From the NCBI GenBank assembly GCA_041601535.1, contig JBFIHZ010000286.1, positions 1-5,584 of the forward strand: a stretch of 5,584 bases of DNA, written 5' to 3'. Source of the stretch: JBFIHZ01 sp041601535. Lineage in GTDB: Bacteria > Pseudomonadota > Gammaproteobacteria > Xanthomonadales > SZUA-36. Shown here in pieces: positions 1 through 5,584 of this stretch (positions are counted from its first letter, which is position 1; the number at the start of each line of letters is the position of its first letter). The translations under genes were made by a program, and so were the position numbers. The notes under the pieces are model-generated. The model was given only the letters and a program-made list of their open reading frames with translations. It did no database searches and was not told where the DNA came from.

Positions 1-2318
1 AGGTCTTCCACGTTGGTGTCGCTGCGCACAAACACCCCGTAACTGCCGTCGGGCCCGAAAGCCTCCTGCATGGCGCTGCGCAGGCGCTGGCGGAAATCCC
101 CGGCCGGCCGGGCCTGCAATATCCACTGCTCCAACGAACGGCGGAATTGCTCGGTTTCAACCTGGCGTTGTGGCGAGCCTTCCGGCAGAGCGTCCAGCCG
201 CCGGTATTGCCGCACCATCCAGTCAAACACCGATTCGCCGCTGGCCTCGAACGGCTGATCCAGCAAGGCGCGGAAAGCGCCAAATGGTATGGCCAGGCCG
301 TCGGTTACGGCATCGGGGTAATGCCGTTTGAGCTCACCCAGCTTGGCCGCCTTGGGGCCGACAGTGCGGCCGGAATCCTCGCTGCCAAGATCGCGCAGGC
401 GAATGAATGATTGTTCCTTCAGATCCAGCTTCTTCAGGTCCGGAACGATGCGGATATCAGCCTTGTTGACGGACGGTCCCGCAGGGTCGGCAGGCCCTGT
501 GGCCGGGCCAATGACGACGGAGCCCCCGGGGCTGACCGCCAGCATGATGTGCTTGTCAGCATGCCGGCGCAGTGCATCGATCTGCTGTTCGGCAACCGCC
601 ACGTTGGGAATGCCCAGGTTGCGCGCCAGCAATTGCACATGCGACAGCGGGTTACCTTCTCCGGCCGTGATGATGCCGGCCACCGGGGGCAGTTCCGCCA
701 CCGTTTCACGCAGCACATAAATGCCCTCCCGGTCCAGTTCACCCAGGTCGGCGGTGTCGAGCGCGAAACGCAATGGGCCGCTGGCCAGTCCCGGGTTGAG
801 GGCGCGCAAACCGCTTACCGGTTCGCCATATAATTCGCTGCGCACGCCACCCAGGCGGTCGGCATCACGTTGCAGCAGGTCCAGTGCCTGGGCAAAGAAG
901 AACAATGCGCTGCCGCGCAACTGGTCCTGGATAAACAGCAGGCTGAGCGGTTCGATCTCGCTGAATCGCCGCACCGCCGCGCCATAGTAAAACTCCAGTG
1001 AGGCCGTGGCCCAGTTGGGCACCCGGGCCAGAAGATCCAGCGCTGTGCGGTATTGCGCCAGGCTGATGGTTTGCTGCTGCAGAACCTGCAGTTCGCTGGT
1101 CAGGCTTGTGCGCTGACGTTCGGAAATAAGCCCGGCGCCGTAAATGGCCGCCGTGCCGTGCAGCAGCAGATCGGCGATTTCCCGCCGCGACAAGGACTCA
1201 AGGCGCTCGCGCAATTGCGCCCCGGCGGCGAAATGCTCCGCCTCCAGTTTAAGGGAGGTATCCACCAGCGCAATACGCCGGTCCGGCTGATTGGGGGTGA
1301 TCACCTGGTCGCGCAATAAACGCAACAGATCGGCGCTCAGTACAAACCGCTCACGGGCATCACGGGTGGCGGCAAAATCCTGCTGCGCCTGCAGCAAACG
1401 CTCGGCAAGATCGCCACTGGCGGTTAAGGACTGGGCCAAGCGCTGTAAATGGTCTGACAGCGCTGCCGGCTGGTAGACCGAGCGAATGGAGGCGGCCAGC
1501 GACTCGTACTCGGATATCAGCGCGGCATCCGCCCGGTTGCGCGCATAGTCGTCTACCGCATCCGCGTCCGACACATCCGGCCGCACATGGATTTTATTGC
1601 GCAACACCTGGAATCCCGGATCACGCCGGGCCAGGTCGGAACTGACCTGGCGAATGCGCGTGACCTGGTCGGTTTCCGGCCCGTGGGCGATAAAGCGCGC
1701 GCTGAGGCGCAACTGCAGGTAGCGGCGTTGCAACCATTGCGTATCCTCGGCCAGCTTGAACAACAGCCGGCGCGCGCCACGCCGTTCGCCTTCTTCCTGC
1801 AAGGCACCACGATAGAAGCGTGCCTGACGCAGAATCCAGCCATCGTCGATGGCGATCAGAAACTGTTCCAGCGCGATCTGTGCCAGTATCTCGGGGTATT
1901 GCGGATCAGCCAGCAAGCCCGCCAGGTCAATGTTCGACAGAATATTGGCCACGCGATAGCCGTCGGCGCGCAGGGTTTTTACCTGCTCATTCCATTCACC
2001 ATGCTGGGCACCGCCGCCGTGCCCATCGCAGGCACTGGCATTGGGCGGCAGAATGGTGCCGTCGTTACAGAACCAGCGGATGTGCTGGAACGGCCCGCGC
2101 GGCGCCGATTTCATCTGCTCGATCCACTGGCGGTACGGCTTCGAAGTCTGGCCGCTGTCTTCGCTGCTGACCGCCAGCACAGCTGAGGACTGCAACAACA
2201 CGGTCAACAGGGCAGCCATGGCAAACATGGCCCTTGCAAGGACGGGCTTTTCGTACGGGTACGCCGGTCGAACGGTGAAAACCGGATGTGTCTGAATGAC
2301 CGCAGGTCTGTTGCCCAT
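1..2318 (-). CDS. Probably exported PEP/pyruvate-binding (dikinase-like) protein, His domain before ATP-grasp domain; C-terminus cut by window edge
   Basis: The frame is open for 772 codons from ATG 2318 to the left edge, with no stop, so the 3' end lies outside the window. Residues 31-49 form a hydrophobic stretch (MFAMAALLTVLLQSSAVLA) resembling a signal peptide h-region with cleavage after VLA. Residues 84-107 hold C84-N-D-G, P91-P92, C97 and G101-G103 followed by QHGEW. Residues about 110-500 look mostly helical and match nothing I recognise. From about residue 500 comes the swivelling domain of PEP-utilising enzymes (L507-N-P-G), with the presumed phospho-histidine H560 in GNPLSHVQLLARNLGIPNV. 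After a linker the PPDK_N ATP-binding domain starts: GPKAAKLGEL at 654-663 and VRSDTNVED at 764-772, where the window ends. In PEP synthase the ATP domain comes first; this order is that of glucan/phosphoglucan water dikinases. The family transfers phosphate from ATP through a histidine to an acceptor. Substrate and activity are unknown here. The start is uncertain: M31 (2228) and M34 (2219) are alternatives, and no good ribosome binding site precedes 2318. Confidence 0.85.
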   Translation of the reverse strand, partial: MGNRPAVIQTHPVFTVRPAYPYEKPVLARAMFAMAALLTVLLQSSAVLAVSSEDSGQTSKPYRQWIEQMKSAPRGPFQHIRWFCNDGTILPPNASACDGHGGGAQHGEWNEQVKTLRADGYRVANILSNIDLAGLLADPQYPEILAQIALEQFLIAIDDGWILRQARFYRGALQEEGERRGARRLLFKLAEDTQWLQRRYLQLRLSARFIAHGPETDQVTRIRQVSSDLARRDPGFQVLRNKIHVRPDVSDADAVDDYARNRADAALISEYESLAASIRSVYQPAALSDHLQRLAQSLTASGDLAERLLQAQQDFAATRDARERFVLSADLLRLLRDQVITPNQPDRRIALVDTSLKLEAEHFAAGAQLRERLESLSRREIADLLLHGTAAIYGAGLISERQRTSLTSELQVLQQQTISLAQYRTALDLLARVPNWATASLEFYYGAAVRRFSEIEPLSLLFIQDQLRGSALFFFAQALDLLQRDADRLGGVRSELYGEPVSGLRALNPGLASGPLRFALDTADLGELDREGIYVLRETVAELPPVAGIITAGEGNPLSHVQLLARNLGIPNVAVAEQQIDALRRHADKHIMLAVSPGGSVVIGPATGPADPAGPSVNKADIRIVPDLKKLDLKEQSFIRLRDLGSEDSGRTVGPKAAKLGELKRHYPDAVTDGLAIPFGAFRALLDQPFEASGESVFDWMVRQYRRLDALPEGSPQRQVETEQFRRSLEQWILQARPAGDFRQRLRSAMQEAFGPDGSYGVFVRSDTNVED

Positions 2319-2324
2319 ACCCAG

Positions 2325-2355
2325 ATTATAGACCTGCTCCTTTTGAAGACGGCAA
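2325..2355 (-). promoter_or_regulatory. Candidate promoter for the dikinase-like gene
   Basis: Reading the minus strand there is a perfect TATAAT at 2330-2325 and a TTGCCG at 2355-2350, separated by 19 bp, which is longer than the usual 17. A start of transcription about 7 nt past the -10 would fall almost exactly on ATG 2318. The message would then be leaderless, or translation would begin at the inner ATGs at 2228 or 2219. An AGGAG at 2341-2337 lies 18 nt before ATG 2318, too far to serve it well. This is pattern reading only; the -10 match could be chance. Confidence 0.35.
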
Positions 2356-2374
2356 ATTCCGCAATTCGTTCCGG

Positions 2375-2398
2375 GCCGGGCAGGACGGTTTGCCCGGC
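2375..2398. repeat. Perfect 8-bp inverted repeat in the divergent intergenic region
   Basis: GCCGGGCA at 2375-2382 and TGCCCGGC at 2391-2398 are exact reverse complements around an 8-nt centre. The repeat sits between the two divergent -10 boxes, about 45 bp upstream of the minus-strand one and about 85 bp upstream of the plus-strand one. No T-run follows on either strand, so it does not look like a terminator. It could be a regulator binding site or a chance GC-rich palindrome. Confidence 0.4.
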
Positions 2399-2481
2399 TG
2401 GGGCAGGTGAGGGCACTGCTGACCAGCCGGCTCAGTTGGGCCCGCAGCAGCGGGTGGCGCAAGTGCCCCGGCAGACTCGTA

Positions 2482-2487
2482 TATAAT
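2482..2487 (+). promoter_or_regulatory. Candidate -10 box for the TPR-sulfotransferase gene
   Basis: A perfect TATAAT lies 28 nt before ATG 2516, placing the expected transcription start near 2494 with a leader of roughly 22 nt. At 17 bp spacing the -35 position reads GCAAGT, a poor match to TTGACA, and there is no TGn extension. The local AT-rich patch (TATATAAT) stands out against the GC-rich surroundings. The ribosome binding site is weak: only GAG at 2508-2510, 5 nt before the ATG. Confidence 0.45.
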
Positions 2488-2515
2488 GCCGGGCTGATTC
2501 ATTAGCAGAGCCATT

Positions 2516-4525
2516 ATGAACTCCAAAGCAAAACAACCCGGGGCGGAAAATGTCTCTCAGGAGGCATTCGGGCAGTCCGTTAACCGGGCAGCGGCGCTGA
2601 TCCAGCAAGGCAAACCAGAGACGGCCACCGAACTGCTGCGAGAACTGTTGCGGGTGCAACCGGACAACCCGATGGTGTTGCACCTGATGGGCATAGGACA
2701 TCGCCGCGCCGGTTTGCTGGACCAGGCCATGGATGTGCAGCACGCGCTGCTCAAGAACAATCCCACATTCGCCGCGGCCTACCAGGAACTCGGCCTGTGC
2801 CTGCAATCGGCCGGAAAAAGCGCCGAAGCGCTGCAGATGTTCAGCAAGGCCACCGAGTTGGATGCGCGGTTGGTCAACAGCTGGAAATTTCTCGGCGACA
2901 CGGCACTGCAAACCGGCGACGTGGCCACCGCGCAACATGCGTACCGCCAGTATCCAGCCAACGGCAATGAAGACCCGATGTACAGCCGGGCGCTGGAGCT
3001 GATTAAAGGGCAGAACATGGGCCTGGCGGATATTGTTATTCGCCAGTATCTGAAGCTGAATCCCGGCGATGCGCGGGCCTGGCATCAGCAATCCCGTATT
3101 GCCTTGCACTTCGGTGCGGTAACCGAAGCAATGGAGTTGCTGAAAACCTCATTGCAGCTGGATGGCCGTAATACTGCAGCGCGTTTCGAATACGCCAACC
3201 TGCTTTCGCGTCGTCAACGCTACGCCGAGGCGCAGCGCGAAATCCGGGCCTTGCTGGCCTCCGAGCCCGAAAATCAGACCTACCAGCTGTTCCATGCGGC
3301 CGTGCTCGACCGCAGTGGCCAGTACGCTGAAGCGGCTGAAATCCTGCAGTCCATCCTGCGCGAAAAGCCGGCGCAGGCCAGCGTGTGGACCGGGCTGGCC
3401 ATGCTGCAGCGCACCATGGGACAGACGGCCGAAGCCATCGCCTCGCTGCACAAGGCCATCGATCACGATCCGGAACGAGGTGAGGCCTGGTATCTGCTGG
3501 CCGACATGAAAACCTTCAAATTCTCCGATGCCCAGGTTGAAGCCATGCGGCGTACCGTCGAGCGGGCGCCCAAGGGCTCGGAAGATGAAATGTATTTCAA
3601 TTTCGCGCTGGGCCATGCGCTGGAAGTTCGCGATGAAATCGAGGCTTCCTTTGCAGCCTATGCGCGCGGTAACGCTATCAAGGCGCAATCGTCCGCTTTC
3701 AAACCGGACGCGTGGCTGCGGCAGATTGAAGCGATTGAGGATCACGTTACCCCGGAGCTGTTTGAACGCCTGTCTGGCGCCGGTTGTACGGATACCGCGC
3801 CGATTTTCATCGTCGGCTTGCCACGATCCGGCTCAACCCTGGTGGAGCAGATTCTCACCAGCCATAGCCAGGTGGACGGCACCATGGAGCTGGCGCACCT
3901 GTCCACGGCGGTCAAGGAATTCAATTTCCGCCGGCAAAAAAGCCAGCAGCCGGTGTACCCGCAAGGGCTTGCACACCTGTCCGCGGAAGAATGCCGCCAG
4001 ATCGGTGAAGAATATATCCAGCGCAGCCAAATCCTGCGCGGCTCCGCGCCGTATTTCGTGGATAAAATGCCGAACAATTTCGAGCACATCGGGCTGATTC
4101 ATCTGGCCTTGCCCAACACACGCATTATTGATGTGCGCCGCGACGCGATGGCCAACGGATTCAGTGCCTTCCGTCAGGTGTTCCGTGCGGGACAGGAGTG
4201 GAGTTACCGCCTGGCGGATATCGGGCTGTATATCCGTGGCTACAAGGAACTGATGCGGCACTGGGACGAGGTGCTGCCCGGCAAGGTGTTGCGGGTGAAC
4301 TATGAAGAACTGGTGAGCGACCCCGAACCCGTGATCCGCTCGATATTGCAGCATGTGCAGTTGCCGTTTGAGGACGCCTGCCTGCAGCCACAGGCCAATA
4401 CCCGCGCGGTCAGGACCGCCAGTTCCGAACAGGTGCGGCAACCCATTCACGGCAACGCGGTTGACCAGTGGAAACGCTACGAGGGTTTGTTAAAGCCCTT
4501 GTCAGACGCGCTGGCTGGCAGTTGA
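2516..4525 (+). CDS. TPR-repeat sulfotransferase (PAPS-dependent, acceptor unknown)
   Basis: This is a complete 669-residue protein. Residues about 16-390 are ten to eleven tetratricopeptide repeats of about 34 residues, each with the W/Y-LG-A-AEA-P-type spacing (for example QELGLCLQSAGKSAEALQMF). The sulfotransferase domain spans about 427-640. Its 5'-phosphosulfate loop is GLPRSGST at 434-441, preceded by the beta-strand PIFIV. DKMPNNF at 516-522 is typical of this family. The 3'-phosphate motif is in VRRDAMANGFS, with R542 and S550 eight residues apart as in characterised PAPS sulfotransferases. The family moves a sulfuryl group from PAPS to a hydroxyl or amine acceptor. The TPRs probably bind the acceptor or a partner protein; that is inference. 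No signal peptide or membrane segment is seen, so it is probably cytosolic. It diverges from the dikinase-like gene and converges on arginase, so it is probably a single-gene transcript. ATG 2516 is the first in-frame start after the -10 box. Confidence 0.93.
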   Translation: MNSKAKQPGAENVSQEAFGQSVNRAAALIQQGKPETATELLRELLRVQPDNPMVLHLMGIGHRRAGLLDQAMDVQHALLKNNPTFAAAYQELGLCLQSAGKSAEALQMFSKATELDARLVNSWKFLGDTALQTGDVATAQHAYRQYPANGNEDPMYSRALELIKGQNMGLADIVIRQYLKLNPGDARAWHQQSRIALHFGAVTEAMELLKTSLQLDGRNTAARFEYANLLSRRQRYAEAQREIRALLASEPENQTYQLFHAAVLDRSGQYAEAAEILQSILREKPAQASVWTGLAMLQRTMGQTAEAIASLHKAIDHDPERGEAWYLLADMKTFKFSDAQVEAMRRTVERAPKGSEDEMYFNFALGHALEVRDEIEASFAAYARGNAIKAQSSAFKPDAWLRQIEAIEDHVTPELFERLSGAGCTDTAPIFIVGLPRSGSTLVEQILTSHSQVDGTMELAHLSTAVKEFNFRRQKSQQPVYPQGLAHLSAEECRQIGEEYIQRSQILRGSAPYFVDKMPNNFEHIGLIHLALPNTRIIDVRRDAMANGFSAFRQVFRAGQEWSYRLADIGLYIRGYKELMRHWDEVLPGKVLRVNYEELVSDPEPVIRSILQHVQLPFEDACLQPQANTRAVRTASSEQVRQPIHGNAVDQWKRYEGLLKPLSDALAGS

Positions 4526-4541
4526 CCGGCCACGTCAGCGC

Positions 4542-4563
4542 AGCGGGGCAGGGCAGCCCCGCT
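4542..4563. terminator. GC-rich hairpin between convergent genes, possible bidirectional terminator
   Basis: AGCGGGGC at 4542-4549 pairs perfectly with GCCCCGCT at 4556-4563 around a 6-nt loop. Beyond a 2x2 internal loop, AGC 4537-4539 can also pair with GCT 4566-4568. It lies 17 nt past the sulfotransferase stop and 40 nt past the arginase stop, where a shared terminator would be expected. Neither strand has a T-run after the stem, so it lacks the second half of a classical intrinsic terminator. It may act weakly, need Rho, or protect 3' ends. Confidence 0.5.
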
Positions 4564-4602
4564 CAGCTCAGCTGCTTATAATCCCTGCCTATGGCGGCAG
4601 TA

Positions 4603-5526
4603 TTACAGGATGCTTTTGCCCATCGCGCTGAGAATCAGCTGCAGCGTGCGTTCCGCGCTGACGTTGCGGTCATCCAGAAAGGGGTTCAGTTCCACCACTT
4701 CCAGCGAGTTCATGCGCCCGTCATCCGCGCAATATTCCAGAAACAGGTGCGCCTCGCGGAAACTGACGCCACCCGGCACCAGCGTGCCTGAGCCGGGAAT
4801 CACGCTGGGGTCGCAACCGTCCACGTCAAAACTCACGTGGAAACCGGCGGTGCCATCATTCACCACCTCCAGCGCCCGCGCCGAAATTTCCGCCATGCCG
4901 TGTTCATCGATCTCCCGCATGGTAAAGGCATGGATGCCGGATTCGCGGATAATGCGGCGCTCGCCGGAATCAATGTCCCGGATGCCGATCAGCGCGACGT
5001 TTTCCGGCTGGACCTTGGGGCTGAATCCCATGATGTTTTTCAGGTCCTCATCACCGCGGCCGAGCATGTGCGCCAGCGGCATGCCGTGGATATTGCCTGA
5101 AGGCGACACCCCCGGAATATTCATATCACCGTGCGCGTCAAACCAGATCAGGCCCATGGTTTGATTGTGGTCACGGTAATAACTGGACAGGCCGGAAATG
5201 GTGCCCATGGCAATGGAATGATCTCCGCCAATAACCAACGGAAATTCATTGGCTTCCATAATGGACTTAACCTTGATTGCCAGATTGTTACAGACCTCCA
5301 GTATCTGCGGTTTGAAACGGGCTTTCTTGTCTTCGGGTGAGCGCGTCTCCATCGCCGGCGCCGGTATGTCTTCCTCGCGCGCCACGTTATAGCCCAAACG
5401 CTGCAAGGCGGCGCCCAGTCCGGCAATGCGCAGCGCCGACGGACCCATGTCGGTGCCGCGGCGGCTGGCGCCCAAGTCGAGCGGTACACCCAAGATGCGT
5501 ATGGTTTTCTGGATTACCTGGTTCAT
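4603..5526 (-). CDS. rocF: Arginase (L-arginine amidinohydrolase)
   Basis: This enzyme hydrolyses L-arginine to L-ornithine and urea in the cytosol at a two-manganese centre. The protein is complete at 307 residues counted from ATG 5526, the usual arginase length. Counting from that ATG, expected metal ligands are all present: H103 (GGDHS), D130, H132 and D134 (WFDAHGD), and D234 and D236 (SFDVDGCDP). Substrate-side residues are present too: N136, S143 and H147 in SPSGNIHGMPLA, and E279 in VVELNP. The SGNxHGMP form marks arginase rather than agmatinase or formimidoylglutamase, which differ at this loop. The N-terminal GVPLDLGASRRGTDMGP is also typical arginase. The start is ambiguous: TTG at 5532 lies 5 nt from AAGGA, while ATG 5526 lies 11 nt from it; I prefer the ATG. 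It is convergent with the sulfotransferase gene. No arginine or ornithine gene is visible beside it, though the upstream side is cut off. Confidence 0.95.
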   Translation of the reverse strand: MNQVIQKTIRILGVPLDLGASRRGTDMGPSALRIAGLGAALQRLGYNVAREEDIPAPAMETRSPEDKKARFKPQILEVCNNLAIKVKSIMEANEFPLVIGGDHSIAMGTISGLSSYYRDHNQTMGLIWFDAHGDMNIPGVSPSGNIHGMPLAHMLGRGDEDLKNIMGFSPKVQPENVALIGIRDIDSGERRIIRESGIHAFTMREIDEHGMAEISARALEVVNDGTAGFHVSFDVDGCDPSVIPGSGTLVPGGVSFREAHLFLEYCADDGRMNSLEVVELNPFLDDRNVSAERTLQLILSAMGKSIL

Positions 5527-5537
5527 GGACAACGGTT

Positions 5538-5542
5538 TCCTT
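5538..5542 (-). promoter_or_regulatory. Ribosome binding site of arginase
   Basis: AAGGA on the minus strand precedes the arginase start. Its spacing is 11 nt to ATG 5526 and 5 nt to TTG 5532. The spacing therefore does not settle the start: it favours TTG, while codon preference favours ATG. No clear promoter is visible in the 42 bases upstream that remain in the window, so the gene may be transcribed from further out. Confidence 0.55.
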
Positions 5543-5584
5543 ATGGCTGGGGCGTCCCGGGAAGAACACCCGGAAGCGTGACAG

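Noticed and set aside
1587..2186. Plus-strand open frame of 199 codons inside the dikinase-like gene
   Set aside because: It lies fully antisense to the 772-codon frame that carries recognisable domain motifs; its own translation matches nothing I know.
2440..2457. Small GC-rich inverted repeat (CCCGC...GCGGG) before the sulfotransferase promoter
   Set aside because: A 5-bp stem in GC-rich DNA is expected by chance and has no supporting context.
2432..3109. Long minus-strand open frame (225 codons) opposite the sulfotransferase 5' region
   Set aside because: It is antisense to a clear TPR coding region, and its translation has no recognisable domain. GC-rich coding DNA commonly leaves such open frames on the other strand.
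4577..4791. Plus-strand TATAAT at 4577-4582 followed by a 66-codon frame from ATG 4591
   Set aside because: The frame runs antisense into the arginase 3' end, has no ribosome binding site, and gives an unrecognisable product. The TATAAT is probably chance, though antisense transcription cannot be excluded.
5547..5575. CCGGG/CCCGG short hairpin upstream of arginase considered as a terminator of an upstream gene
   Set aside because: The stem is only 5 bp, no T-run follows, and it would sit inside any upstream coding tail.
5541..5584. Minus-strand open stretch ending in TAA at 5543-5541, possibly the tail of an upstream gene overlapping the arginase ribosome binding site
   Set aside because: Only about 13 codons are visible, with no recognisable residues, so an upstream gene cannot be claimed. 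Sequence beyond the right edge would decide it.

Overview
The window is GC-rich and densely coding, with no mobile element, CRISPR array or RNA gene that I can see. It reads as a chromosomal segment of a Gram-negative bacterium. A marine-type or environmental gammaproteobacterium is my best guess, from the company of a TPR-sulfotransferase, an arginase and an exported PEP-utilising-type protein. I cannot name the species.

Layout. (1) Positions 1-2318, minus strand: a long gene that runs off the left edge, open for 772 codons. It encodes a large protein with a probable N-terminal signal sequence, a long helical N-terminal part with a conserved-looking two-cysteine motif, a PEP-utilising-type swivelling histidine domain, and the start of a PPDK_N (ATP-grasp) domain. 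The His domain precedes the ATP domain, as in glucan water dikinases and unlike PEP synthase. (2) Positions 2319-2515: a divergent intergenic region with a TATAAT-like -10 box facing each way and a perfect 8-bp inverted repeat between them. (3) Positions 2516-4525, plus strand: a complete 669-residue protein with about ten to eleven TPRs followed by a PAPS-dependent sulfotransferase domain. (4) Positions 4526-4602: a short convergent intergenic region with a GC-rich hairpin. (5) Positions 4603-5526, minus strand: a complete arginase with every expected manganese ligand and catalytic residue. (6) Positions 5527-5584: arginase leader with a ribosome binding site, and nothing else I can support.

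The three genes do not form one operon: the first two diverge and the last two converge. No shared pathway is evident. Arginase is ordinary nitrogen metabolism (arginine to ornithine and urea). The TPR-sulfotransferase has an unknown acceptor. The most unusual item is the dikinase-like protein: it carries ATP-dependent phosphotransfer domains yet appears to be exported to a compartment normally lacking ATP.
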